From: an uncultured Bacilli bacterium
Lineage (GTDB): Bacteria > Bacillota_I > Bacilli_A > RF39 > UBA660
Direction: 5' to 3'
Length of the DNA stretch: 64,000 bases
NCBI GenBank assembly: GCA_934183185.1
Contig: CAKPSO010000002.1
Span: 11,825-75,824, forward strand
Both the position numbers and the translations under genes were made by a program. Shown here piece after piece: positions 25,213 to 33,472 of the stretch. Below the pieces are notes generated by a model. It was given only the letters and a program-made list of their open reading frames with translations. It searched no databases and was not told the origin of the DNA. Position 1 is the stretch's first letter. Every line of letters starts with the position of its first letter.

Positions 25213-26380
25213 ACTTTTCTCTCCTTAATCCCTGATATGATATTAATAGCATTATAATGGAAAATACTAACAGACTAACTATATTAAAATAATATCTATT
25301 TAAAGTATCGTAATAATATAGGGAATACAAACCATCAGTTATCATATTAGCAGGATTTATTCTATTTAATATAGGAATATTTTTATCGATAATGTATTTC
25401 ATAGTAATACCCATCATTCCAGATAGAAAACTAAAGAACATGGTAATAGCTATCATAATACCTGTTTTAGTATTACTATTAGCTTTAATAACGGTAGATA
25501 TCATAATACCAAAGGTTAATCCTGCTAGAGAACCTATAGCAGCTAATAATAATACTAGTGGTAAATTAGTACCGTAATCGACTTTAATTACTAGTATAGT
25601 ATAAATAAATAATATCATTAGTCCTAGTAATTGAATAATATAACTAGCTAACAAACTACTAAGTAAAAGCGATGATTTATTGATTGGTGATATGGCAGTT
25701 CTCTTACCTACGCCACTCATATTAGCTAGTTTATAGTTCATAATAAACATTGATATTATGCCTCCATATAGACTAGCCATAGCTATTAGTGTGTAGTATT
25801 CAATCATAGTATAACTTAAATTAGTATTAGAAATATCATTTATCTTAATATTAGTATTAGATATTAGATTTATGACGTTAGAATATATCTTCTCATAATC
25901 AATATTGGTATTACCACTGGCTAATTCTTTAGCTATTTCTTGACTAGATAAAGTGTTTATTATTTCTTTCTGACTATTTATTTCATCTACTACGTATCTA
26001 AGTATAGTTTCATTAATACCAGATTTTTTAACAGTTATATTTACGTTATTATCTTTAAAGGTTAAATAGCCTGTAATTTTATCTTTAGCTAACATATCTT
26101 TAGAGTTAGATAAATCAGTATAAGTAATATTAAAAATTTGATTTTTAGTATTTTTATTACTTAAGCTTTCTATAGTATTTTTAAATATAGTGTCGTTTTG
26201 ATAGTCACTATTATCTATAATAGCTATATTTATGATATCTAATGATTCTTTATTTTCAATATCAGAAAAAGCCATATTAAAGAATGTACCTAATATAATA
26301 GGAAAGATAAAAGTCCAGAATAAAAGCATTTTATTTCTTAATAGAGTTTTTATAGTATATTTAAAGTTATGCCAAAACAT
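25199..26380 (-). CDS. ABC-2 type permease (first subunit)
   Basis: 393 residues with the same topology as the next gene: helix 1 at about 17-35 with LLFWTFIFPIILGTFF, an extracytoplasmic domain rich in Asn and Ser (about 40-190), and a C-terminal bundle of about five helices. The ATG is fused to the ATPase stop (TAATG), so the genes are coupled. The two permeases are diverged relatives, consistent with a heterodimer. Substrate not predictable. Confidence 0.85.
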   Translation of the reverse strand: MFWHNFKYTIKTLLRNKMLLFWTFIFPIILGTFFNMAFSDIENKESLDIINIAIIDNSDYQNDTIFKNTIESLSNKNTKNQIFNITYTDLSNSKDMLAKDKITGYLTFKDNNVNITVKKSGINETILRYVVDEINSQKEIINTLSSQEIAKELASGNTNIDYEKIYSNVINLISNTNIKINDISNTNLSYTMIEYYTLIAMASLYGGIISMFIMNYKLANMSGVGKRTAISPINKSSLLLSSLLASYIIQLLGLMILFIYTILVIKVDYGTNLPLVLLLAAIGSLAGLTFGIMISTVIKANSNTKTGIMIAITMFFSFLSGMMGITMKYIIDKNIPILNRINPANMITDGLYSLYYYDTLNRYYFNIVSLLVFSIIMLLISYQGLRREKYDSI

Positions 26381-27318
26381 TAGTCTCTTAGTTCCTTTCC
26401 AGTTAGTTCTAGGAAAACATCATTTAGGGTTGGTCTTTCAGAGAATATTTTACTATAAGTAATTTTATTTTCCTTTAGATAATCTATTAAGTCTATTAAG
26501 TTATTTTTACCCTTCTTATAAGTAATTATTAGATTAGTTCTGGTTTTAGTTACTTCTGCTACATTTTTAAAGCTTTTTATTTCTTCTAAAATAGTAGGTG
26601 AAATACTATCTATTTCTATAGTTATCTTTTCTTCAATATTAGCTAATGCTTTTAATTCATCTTTATCTCCGGTAGCAAGTATTTTACCTTTATCAAGAAT
26701 AATAATACGATCACATAATATTTCTGCTTCTTCCATATAGTGAGTTGTGTAGATGATAGTTGCACCACTATCTCTAAGCTTTTTGATTCCATCTAGAATG
26801 TTGTTTCTGCTTTGAGGATCAACTGCTACTGTTGGTTCATCTAGGATAATAAGTTTGGGTTTATGTGCAATTCCACAAGCGATATTTAGACGTCTCAATA
26901 GGCCTCCTGATAGCTGTTTGGGATAGAATTTTTTAAAGTCCTGCAAACTAACTAAGTTAATTGCATCTTCTATATACTCCATTCTAATAGTTTTATCTTT
27001 AATGTATAGTCCACAGAAGTAATCAATATTTTCATATACTGTTAGTTCTTCAAATACTGCTACTTCTTGGAAAATAACTCCTATTTGAGATTTAGTTTCA
27101 TATGAGTCAGGAGTCATTTCTTTATCAAATATCTTAATACTACCATTTTGAAATTTTAATAGTGATAAGATACAGTTTATGGTTGTTGATTTACCGCTAC
27201 CATTAGGTCCAAGTAATCCTAGTATTTCTCCTTCTTTTACAGTAAATGATAAATCATTAATAGCAGTAAGTTTATTATAAGTCTTAGTCAAGTGTTTAAT
27301 TTCAATTATATTATTCAT
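26380..27318 (-). CDS. ABC transporter ATP-binding protein
   Basis: 312 residues. Walker A GLLGPNGSGKSTTIN, Q-loop VIFQEVAVFEEL, signature QLSGGLLRRLNIA, Walker B LIILDEPTVAVDP, switch His YTTHYMEEAE, followed by a C-terminal regulatory extension of about 80 residues as in DrrA/CcmA-type exporter ATPases. AGAGGTG precedes the ATG. It drives the two ABC-2 permeases encoded immediately downstream. Confidence 0.93.
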   Translation of the reverse strand: MNNIIEIKHLTKTYNKLTAINDLSFTVKEGEILGLLGPNGSGKSTTINCILSLLKFQNGSIKIFDKEMTPDSYETKSQIGVIFQEVAVFEELTVYENIDYFCGLYIKDKTIRMEYIEDAINLVSLQDFKKFYPKQLSGGLLRRLNIACGIAHKPKLIILDEPTVAVDPQSRNNILDGIKKLRDSGATIIYTTHYMEEAEILCDRIIILDKGKILATGDKDELKALANIEEKITIEIDSISPTILEEIKSFKNVAEVTKTRTNLIITYKKGKNNLIDLIDYLKENKITYSKIFSERPTLNDVFLELTGKELRD

Positions 27319-27375
27319 GTTTCACCTCTTATATTAAATGATATCATTATAATATTAATTTTAAAAATAGTAAAC

Positions 27376-27396
27376 AAAAAGAAGGCCTAAGCCCTC
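27376..27396 (-). terminator. Terminator after tsf
   Basis: A short GC-rich stem GAGGGC/GGCCTTC-type pairing (27381-27396, one G-U pair) with a TTTTT tract on the minus strand, ending the infC-rpmI-rplT-rpsB-tsf run. Confidence 0.65.
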
Positions 27397-27403
27397 AGTT
27401 TGA

Positions 27404-28282
27404 TTAATCTCCGTTTACTTGATTCATTACTTCTTCAGCAAAGTTTTCTTGTCTCTTTTCGATTCCTTCTCCTACTTCATAACGAACCATAGATACGATC
27501 TTTCCACCATTTGCTTCTACATATTGTTTAACAGTTTCTTTATTTTCTGCTTTAATAAAGATTTGATCTTCTAAGCAAATTTCAGAATAGAATTTATTTA
27601 CTTTTCCAACTAGAATATTATCAATTCTGTCAGCTGGTTTACCTTCATTAAGTAATTGTTCTCTCATAACGTCTTTTTCACGTTCTAAGACATCAGCTGG
27701 AACTTCACTACTATTTAAGTATAATGGATTCATAGCTGCTAAATGCATAGCTACTTCTTTTGCTACTTCTTCGTTTGCTCCTTCTAATACTACTAAACTA
27801 CCAATTCTACCACCCATATGAGAATATGAACCAAATACTTGACTATCAGTTTTTACAACTTTTTTAAATCTTCTAAAGCTAATTTTTTCTCCTATTTGAG
27901 CAATAGCACTAGCTACCATATCAGAAATAGTTCCAGATGGCGTAGATAATTTAAGAGCACTATCCATATCAGTAACGTCATTATTCATAAGTACATCAGC
28001 TAATTCATCAACAAACTTAGTAAATTTTTCGTTTTTAGCTACGAAATCTGTTTCTGAATTTACTTCTAATATAACGGCTTTGTTACCATCTATTAACATT
28101 TTAGTAATACCTTCAGCTGCAATTCTTCCTTCTTTTTTAGCAGCTTTAGCCATTCCGTTTTCTCTTAGCCAATCAATAGCCTTATCCATGTCACCATTTG
28201 ATTCCTGTAATGCTTTCTTACAGTCCATCATTCCGGCTCCAGTTCTTTCTCTTAAGTCTTTAACATCACTTGCACTAAACAT
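27404..28282 (-). CDS. tsf: Elongation factor Ts
   Basis: 292 residues. The nucleotide exchange factor for EF-Tu. The N-terminal UBA-like domain with VKDLRERTGAGMMDCKKAL and the exchange motif VILEVNSETDFVAKN are clear, and the C-terminal dimer-type domain follows (VGKVNKFYSEICLEDQIFI). GCGGAGG precedes the ATG. It starts 19 bp after rpsB, the standard order. Confidence 0.97.
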   Translation of the reverse strand: MFSASDVKDLRERTGAGMMDCKKALQESNGDMDKAIDWLRENGMAKAAKKEGRIAAEGITKMLIDGNKAVILEVNSETDFVAKNEKFTKFVDELADVLMNNDVTDMDSALKLSTPSGTISDMVASAIAQIGEKISFRRFKKVVKTDSQVFGSYSHMGGRIGSLVVLEGANEEVAKEVAMHLAAMNPLYLNSSEVPADVLEREKDVMREQLLNEGKPADRIDNILVGKVNKFYSEICLEDQIFIKAENKETVKQYVEANGGKIVSMVRYEVGEGIEKRQENFAEEVMNQVNGD

Positions 28283-28301
28283 ATTAAAATCCCTCCGCTA
28301 A

Positions 28302-29240
28302 TTATTTACTTAATACACTGATTAATTCAGCTTTTTTCATTGAAGTATATCCGTCGATTCCTTCTTCTTTAGCCATTGCTTTTAGCTCAGATACTGTTTT
28401 CTTTGATAAATCAACTTCTTCAGTAACTTCTGCTTTAGTTTCTTCTTTCTTAGCTGGTTTTTTTTCTTCAGTAGCAACTTTTTCTTTTACTTCTTCTTTT
28501 TTAGTTTCTCTCTTAGATATTTTATTTTTATCTTCATCAGTTAAGTAATCTATCATTTCATTTCCATTAGCTTCTGCTATAGCGTTTCCTAAAACACCAA
28601 TCATTAATTTAACACTTCTTACAGCATCATCATTACCTGGAATAACATAGTCAACCATATCTGGATCACAGTTAGTATCAACTACACCAAATACTGGTAT
28701 ACCTAAAATTCTAGCTTCTTTTATAGCTATTTCTTCTTTACGTGGGTCAACAATTACTAATGCATCTGGGATTTTTTTCATATCACGAATTCCACGTAAG
28801 TTTTTATATAATTTATCGTATTCTTTTTTAATTCCGATAACTTCTTTCTTAGGTAATACTTCAAATACACCGTCAGCTTCCATCTTTTCGATATCTTCTA
28901 ATCTTTTAATTCTTGAACGGATTGTCTTAAAGTTTGTTAAAGTTCCTCCTAACCATCTTTCGTTAACGAAATACATGTTAGTTCTTGTAGCATTTTCTTC
29001 AGCTGCTTCTTGAGCTTGTTTCTTTGTACCAACAAATAAAACTTTTCCTCCATTAGCTGCTATTTCTTTTAATGCTTTATATGCTTCTTCTATTTTCTTA
29101 GCTGTTTTTTGTAAGTCAATAATGTAAATATCATCACGTGATGTAAAGATATATTCTTTCATTTTTGGATTCCATCTTCTCTTTTGATGTCCAAAATGTA
29201 CTCCTGCTTCTAATAAATAATTCATTGAAACTACTGTCAT
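28302..29240 (-). CDS. rpsB: Ribosomal protein uS2 with C-terminal Rho_N/SAP-like extension
   Basis: 312 residues; ordinary bacterial S2 is about 235-250. The normal S2 core is complete (LLEAGVHFGHQKRRWNPKM, YIIDLQKTAKKIEEAYKAL, RWLGGTLTNFKTI, DALVIVDPRKEEIAIKEA, GVVDTNCDPDMVDYVIPGND). After about residue 240 comes a Lys/Glu-rich linker and then a domain of about 35 residues (VSELKAMAKEEGIDGYTSMK) matching the helix-extended-helix pattern of Rho_N/SAP domains. Nearly the same domain ends L20, the gene immediately upstream. In other proteins such domains bind nucleic acid; a role on the ribosome is inference. Confidence 0.96.
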   Translation of the reverse strand: MTVVSMNYLLEAGVHFGHQKRRWNPKMKEYIFTSRDDIYIIDLQKTAKKIEEAYKALKEIAANGGKVLFVGTKKQAQEAAEENATRTNMYFVNERWLGGTLTNFKTIRSRIKRLEDIEKMEADGVFEVLPKKEVIGIKKEYDKLYKNLRGIRDMKKIPDALVIVDPRKEEIAIKEARILGIPVFGVVDTNCDPDMVDYVIPGNDDAVRSVKLMIGVLGNAIAEANGNEMIDYLTDEDKNKISKRETKKEEVKEKVATEEKKPAKKEETKAEVTEEVDLSKKTVSELKAMAKEEGIDGYTSMKKAELISVLSK

Positions 29241-29333
29241 ATTATATTTCTCCTTTTCGTTTTTCTTCTATTAATTTCTAAAATTCATCACCATAATTGG
29301 CACTTGATAAATCAATTCATTAATATGTTTATT

Positions 29334-29888
29334 TTATTTTAAAGCTTCTAGTAAGTCAGCTTTTTTCATTGAAGTATATCCTTCAATACCTTTTTCTTTA
29401 GCCATAGCTTTTAATTCAGCTACTGTTAATTTAGATAAGTCTTTTGCTTCTTCTTTTACAGTTTCTTTAACTGTTTCTTTTTTAGCAGCAACTTTCTTTT
29501 CTTCTTTAACTACTTCTTGTTTAGTAACTTTTCCTGCTTTACCATCTTTAGCTATTTTAACTAATTCAGTAAATGCTTTTGGATCGTTAATAGCAAGTTC
29601 TGATAACATTTTTCTGTTAATTTCAACTCCTGCTTTATTTAATCCTTCAATAAATCTTGAATAACTGATGTCGTTATTTCTACAAGCAGCATTGATTCTT
29701 GCTATCCACAATTTTCTGAAATCTCTTTTCTTTTGTTTACGATCTCTAAATGCATATTGTCCTGAATGCATTAATTGTTCTTTAGCTGTTTTATATAATC
29801 TATGCTTGCTTCCAAAATATCCTTTAGCTTGTTTTAATACTTTTTTATGACGAGCCTTTGTTACAGCTCCATTTTTAACTCTTGCCAT
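29334..29888 (-). CDS. rplT: Ribosomal protein bL20 with C-terminal Rho_N/SAP-like extension
   Basis: 184 residues against the usual 117-120. The L20 core is intact up to about residue 118 (KNGAVTKARHKKVLKQAKGY, SRFIEGLNKAGVEINRKML). A Lys/Glu/Ala/Val linker (about 120-150) leads to a terminal domain LTVAELKAMAKEKGIEGYTS followed by MKKADLLEALK, nearly the same as the end of S2. L20 is the family's translational autoregulator of infC-rpmI-rplT, and a candidate leader lies at 30662-30790. GGAGG precedes the ATG. Confidence 0.96.
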   Translation of the reverse strand: MARVKNGAVTKARHKKVLKQAKGYFGSKHRLYKTAKEQLMHSGQYAFRDRKQKKRDFRKLWIARINAACRNNDISYSRFIEGLNKAGVEINRKMLSELAINDPKAFTELVKIAKDGKAGKVTKQEVVKEEKKVAAKKETVKETVKEEAKDLSKLTVAELKAMAKEKGIEGYTSMKKADLLEALK

Positions 29889-29909
29889 AGTTTTTCCTCC
29901 TCAACAATA

Positions 29910-30098
29910 TTAAATAATATTTTTAAATCTCTTAGCGTCACCTTTACTTAGTTTAGCGCTCTTTCTTACTTTACGATTAAATGCTGAAGTTTTACTTCCA
30001 GTATTATGTCTGCTACCTGGATGCCCCATAGTTACAGTTCCACTTTTTCTTACATTTAATACTTTCTTAGTACCTTTATGTGTTTTTAATTTTCCCAT
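29910..30098 (-). CDS. rpmI: Ribosomal protein bL35
   Basis: 62 residues, very basic. MGKLKTHKGTKKVL at the start, RHNTGSKTSAFNRKVRKSAK in the middle and KGDAKRFKNII at the end are typical L35 blocks. AGGAGG lies eight bases before the ATG. It is packed between infC and rplT in the conserved order. Confidence 0.95.
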   Translation of the reverse strand: MGKLKTHKGTKKVLNVRKSGTVTMGHPGSRHNTGSKTSAFNRKVRKSAKLSKGDAKRFKNII

Positions 30099-30108
30099 AA
30101 ATATCCTC

Positions 30109-30642
30109 CTATTTTTCCTTTTTTGGTGCTAATAACATAGTCATGCTTCTACCATCTAGCTTAGCTGTCTGTTCTACTAAAGCAATATCATTTAGACGTG
30201 AAGCAAACTTTTCTAGTACTTCTTTACCTAATTCAGTATGAGCCATTTGTCTACCTTTGAAACGAATTGATAATTTGATTTTATCTCCCTTTTCAAGGTA
30301 TTTTGTTACGTTACGAAGTTTAGTATCAAAGTCACCAACATCAATTACTGGGGACAAACGAAATTCTTTTATTTGAGAATTGTTAGCCTTTTGTTTCTTG
30401 CTAGCTTCTTTTTCTTTTTTCTGTTTTTCATAACGATATTTGTTATAATCCATAACTTTACATACTGGTGGATTAGCATTTGGGCTTAATAATACTAAAT
30501 CTAATCCTGCATAGTTAGCTAAAGTTAGAGCATCTTGAATTGGTTTAACTCCTACTTGTTCTCCATTAGGTCCGATTACTAGAACATTGCTTATTTTGAT
30601 TTGTTCGTTAATAAGCAAATTGTTTTTATTATTTGCGATAAT
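30109..30642 (-). CDS. infC: Translation initiation factor IF-3, probable AUU start
   Basis: About 177 residues. IF3 prevents subunit joining and proofreads the initiator tRNA. NNLLINEQIKISNVLVIGPN opens the N-domain, PPVCKVMDYNKYRYEKQKK is the family signature before the linker, and the C-domain has DKIKLSIRFKGRQMAH. The only upstream ATG (30652-30654) is part of the ribosome site itself (ATGGAGG), so it cannot be the start. The best start is ATT at 30640-30642, five bases after GGAGG, with ATC next to it as the alternative. An AUU start is known for infC and lets IF3 regulate itself. Confidence 0.95.
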   Translation of the reverse strand: MIANNKNNLLINEQIKISNVLVIGPNGEQVGVKPIQDALTLANYAGLDLVLLSPNANPPVCKVMDYNKYRYEKQKKEKEASKKQKANNSQIKEFRLSPVIDVGDFDTKLRNVTKYLEKGDKIKLSIRFKGRQMAHTELGKEVLEKFASRLNDIALVEQTAKLDGRSMTMLLAPKKEK

Positions 30643-30661
30643 TAACACCTCCATTAAATAT

Positions 30662-30790
30662 AAAAAAGTGAATACGAATGGTATCCACTTAAATCACAAA
30701 ATTACTAATTAATATTAGTTACTCTGGCATTTAACCCAAAACTATTCGTAATCGGGTGGATATTTCATCGCTTTCCTTTTTTAAATCTTC
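30662..30790 (-). promoter_or_regulatory. infC-rpmI-rplT leader with attenuator (L20-leader-like)
   Basis: The untranslated leader of about 130 nt ends in a 10-bp terminator stem (AAGUGGAUAC with GUAUUCACUU, 30666-30690) followed by TTTTTT, just before the infC ribosome site. Upstream segments (GATATCCACCCGATTACGAATAG) can pair with the terminator arm to form an alternative structure. Position and form fit the L20-binding leader known in low-GC Gram-positives; I have not matched it base by base to that family. Confidence 0.7.
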
Positions 30791-30793
30791 TTA

Positions 30794-30822
30794 ATTTTAC
30801 TAAAAATATACGTAATTGTCAA
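30794..30822 (-). promoter_or_regulatory. Promoter of the infC operon
   Basis: A consensus TTGACA (30817-30822) and TAAAAT (30794-30799) with a 17-bp spacer on the minus strand. Confidence 0.85.
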
Positions 30823-30870
30823 TATTTTATGATGAATTTATATATTTTCACGTAAATTCGTAGATTTATT

Positions 30871-30898
30871 AAAAGTCAATATCGAAATACTGACTTTT
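30871..30898 (-). terminator. Terminator after the 851-residue surface protein gene
   Basis: A 12-bp stem with a TTCG tetraloop (AAAAGTCAGTAT with ATATTGACTTTT, one G-U pair). The trailing T tract is short (TTTTAATAAA). It lies six bases past the stop codon. Confidence 0.7.
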
Positions 30899-30903
30899 AT
30901 AAT

Positions 30904-33459
30904 TTATCTTGTTTTTTGCACTGATTCTTCTACTACTTGATCAACACTATCCATTGCTTGTAAATCTTCTGAGTAGGATGATTGTTGTTCAAATTGTTTG
31001 ATCAATTCATCTTCATCAAAATATGTAGCATTTGGTGGAGTAATATTACCATCTACGATTGGTGCATAATCAGGTGTTGGTGTAGGATTAACATCTGGCG
31101 TTGGAGTAACGTCTGGTGTTGGTTCTACAGTAGGTTCAGTAGTAGGTTGTGGGGTAATAACAGGTTCAGGTGTAGGAACATCTTTATTAGAATCTTCACT
31201 ATTTCCTTTATTGATTACATCATCTATTGTACCATTATTCCCTGTTGGATCAGTAGTTATTGTTCCAGGCTGAACATAATCTGGAACTTTGTTTGCTTCT
31301 TGCATACGTTTTTGATAGTCAGCTTGGCCATCTGATTTACCTTGGCTATAAGCACTACGGATAGTGCTATTTGCTGATGATGCATAACTACTATTATACT
31401 CATCTGTTCCACCTTGATTATAGTAGTTATAGGTATTAGCATATACGTTTTTATATAAGTTATCTAAGCCATCTTTCTTTGCTTTCTCATATCTATTTTT
31501 AACATTGGCATCGGTAGATGTTGAATACTTAGTCATTTCACCAGTATTACCACTGGCAAAATAGTTAAATACATCATTATAATCAACTTGAAGTGCTGCT
31601 TTTTCTTGTCTTGCAATTTGCTCATGTTTTTGCTTTGTGGCATCAGTATCTCTTTCAGAACCTACTGCTTTAGATGCGTCTTCTTCAGACTTAATAATTC
31701 CAGCTTCTGCCTCTGCTGGTGTGTTACCATTGGCTACTAATGAATCTTTAGCTGCAGCTGTATTAGATGTTTCTAATATTTCTTGAAGTTTACTAGAATA
31801 TGCTTTATCTGAGCCACCAATTTTTGATAATTCTTGTAAAGCTGTTTCAGTAACTTTTTCCCAGAAGGTATTAGAGTACATTTCGTTTTTGGTTAATGAT
31901 TCAAGTTTTTGGTTAAGCATTGAAGCTATTAAATCATTATCATATGTATACTTAGTAAGTTCACCAATTACTGCATCTTCATTATCAAAATTCATATTAC
32001 TAACTGCTTCAGCTACTTTATCAGCATCTATTTTACCATCTTCGTCAGTATATACTGTAAGTTGTGCTTTTAAAGCTTGTTTATTATCTTCAACCATTTT
32101 GTCAGATGTCTCTAAATTTACTCTATACTCATCGGCATCTCTAAATTTTTCTTCTTGTTCACCGCAAGATAAATCAGCTATACTTTCCTTAGTTCCATCT
32201 ATTCCAAGATAATATTTTTCAGGATTATATCCTAATTGTTTTAAGAAGTGGTTTTCATCAAACTCAGCAAATCCTTGAACATATCTACTCATAAATACTT
32301 CATCGAATAGATCTACCTTTACTTCAACTTCTTTAGCAGTACCAGTTGTATATATAGTCATTTTATCTTTATAATTTCTTAAATCAGCTTCTCTTTGATC
32401 TGCAGGTAACATTGTTCTTAATAGATAAGAAGTTGAGCCAGCACGTGCTTTAGTTTCTTTACCTTCAATATCACTATTGAAGTAATCTTTATACATTTCT
32501 TTTTCTGCTTGCATTAATGTTTCTTTTTCATTAATTCCGGCACTCATCATTTTAGCATGATGTTCTTCAAATGTATTTATTACTTCTTTATCATGTTCAT
32601 CATTGAAAAGTGATGAAATATTTGATGTCTGATTACTTAATGAATAATATAAATTCATTTTTTCCATGAAATCATTACTTAAATCCATTATTTCATCAGC
32701 ATTTATATTGCTTCCATTACAGATAGTAATTAATTCCTCATCAGTAAAATTATTAAATCTTAAATAGAAAGCCATTGTTTCTTTTGGCGTAAATCCAAAT
32801 CTTGATTCTTGACCATTATTATTAGTTCTTGTCATCCAAGATTGTGAGTTATTGAATTCAAGTAGCCAAGTGCCTACTTTTGTCCAAGCTTCTTTTTGAA
32901 TACTATCAATAGCATTTTCTGTGTAATAATCCCAATCTTGACCATCCATACTAGGTTTTACTATCTCATCATTTACTTCTTCTTGAGTTTCTTCTGTAAC
33001 TGGTTCTGCTTGATGATTACGAGCATATGTAACACCCGCAACAGCTCCAGCTGTTACAGCAATGCCCAAACCAGTAAGTGCCATAGCTGTAGTAAGACGT
33101 GATTTACCGTTATTATCAACATTATCATTCAAACTATCTCTATATTGTTCATATAATTCTAAACTTTTAGAGTTAGAAGCTTTGAAAAATTGTAAATCTT
33201 CTGAATCTTTTAATACTCCATTTTGTTTATTCAATGTGAATGAATTAGCAGAAAGACATTGACTAAATAATTTAGTCATATTTTGTCTTCCTTTAATATC
33301 ATTCATTGCTTCGGCACTTACTATACCATTTGTACCATCAGCATATTCAATTAATAATTGATAAACGCAATCTTTTTGAGTAACTTTAGGATCTGTTGCT
33401 TTATCAATTAATACTACTTTTAAATTTTTAATATTTTTTGTATTAATTTGTTCTTCCAT
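30904..33459 (-). CDS. Large single-TM protein with Pro/Thr-rich C-terminal linker, unknown
   Basis: 851 residues. The N-terminal 120 residues are soluble; one hydrophobic Ala/Gly-rich helix follows at about 123-143 (TTAMALTGLGIAVTAGAVAG); then a long acidic helical region with many Gln/Asn/Glu (about 170-700); a Tyr/Ser/Asn-rich stretch (about 640-715); a P-T-P-rich linker (about 755-800); and an acidic tail. No catalytic motif or anchor such as LPXTG is seen. The tail carries PTP repeats like those of its upstream neighbour at 33473-34945, 13 bp away. They are probably one operon. Function unknown; a surface or scaffold role is likely. Confidence 0.65.
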   Translation of the reverse strand: MEEQINTKNIKNLKVVLIDKATDPKVTQKDCVYQLLIEYADGTNGIVSAEAMNDIKGRQNMTKLFSQCLSANSFTLNKQNGVLKDSEDLQFFKASNSKSLELYEQYRDSLNDNVDNNGKSRLTTAMALTGLGIAVTAGAVAGVTYARNHQAEPVTEETQEEVNDEIVKPSMDGQDWDYYTENAIDSIQKEAWTKVGTWLLEFNNSQSWMTRTNNNGQESRFGFTPKETMAFYLRFNNFTDEELITICNGSNINADEIMDLSNDFMEKMNLYYSLSNQTSNISSLFNDEHDKEVINTFEEHHAKMMSAGINEKETLMQAEKEMYKDYFNSDIEGKETKARAGSTSYLLRTMLPADQREADLRNYKDKMTIYTTGTAKEVEVKVDLFDEVFMSRYVQGFAEFDENHFLKQLGYNPEKYYLGIDGTKESIADLSCGEQEEKFRDADEYRVNLETSDKMVEDNKQALKAQLTVYTDEDGKIDADKVAEAVSNMNFDNEDAVIGELTKYTYDNDLIASMLNQKLESLTKNEMYSNTFWEKVTETALQELSKIGGSDKAYSSKLQEILETSNTAAAKDSLVANGNTPAEAEAGIIKSEEDASKAVGSERDTDATKQKHEQIARQEKAALQVDYNDVFNYFASGNTGEMTKYSTSTDANVKNRYEKAKKDGLDNLYKNVYANTYNYYNQGGTDEYNSSYASSANSTIRSAYSQGKSDGQADYQKRMQEANKVPDYVQPGTITTDPTGNNGTIDDVINKGNSEDSNKDVPTPEPVITPQPTTEPTVEPTPDVTPTPDVNPTPTPDYAPIVDGNITPPNATYFDEDELIKQFEQQSSYSEDLQAMDSVDQVVEESVQKTR

Positions 33460-33472
33460 TATGTTTCACCCC

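Noticed and set aside
30982..31442. Plus-strand frames rich in Trp, Arg and Ile opposite the 851-residue gene
   Set aside because: Composition is what antisense of Asn/Asp/Ser-rich codons gives, there is no ribosome site, and the minus-strand gene is continuous.
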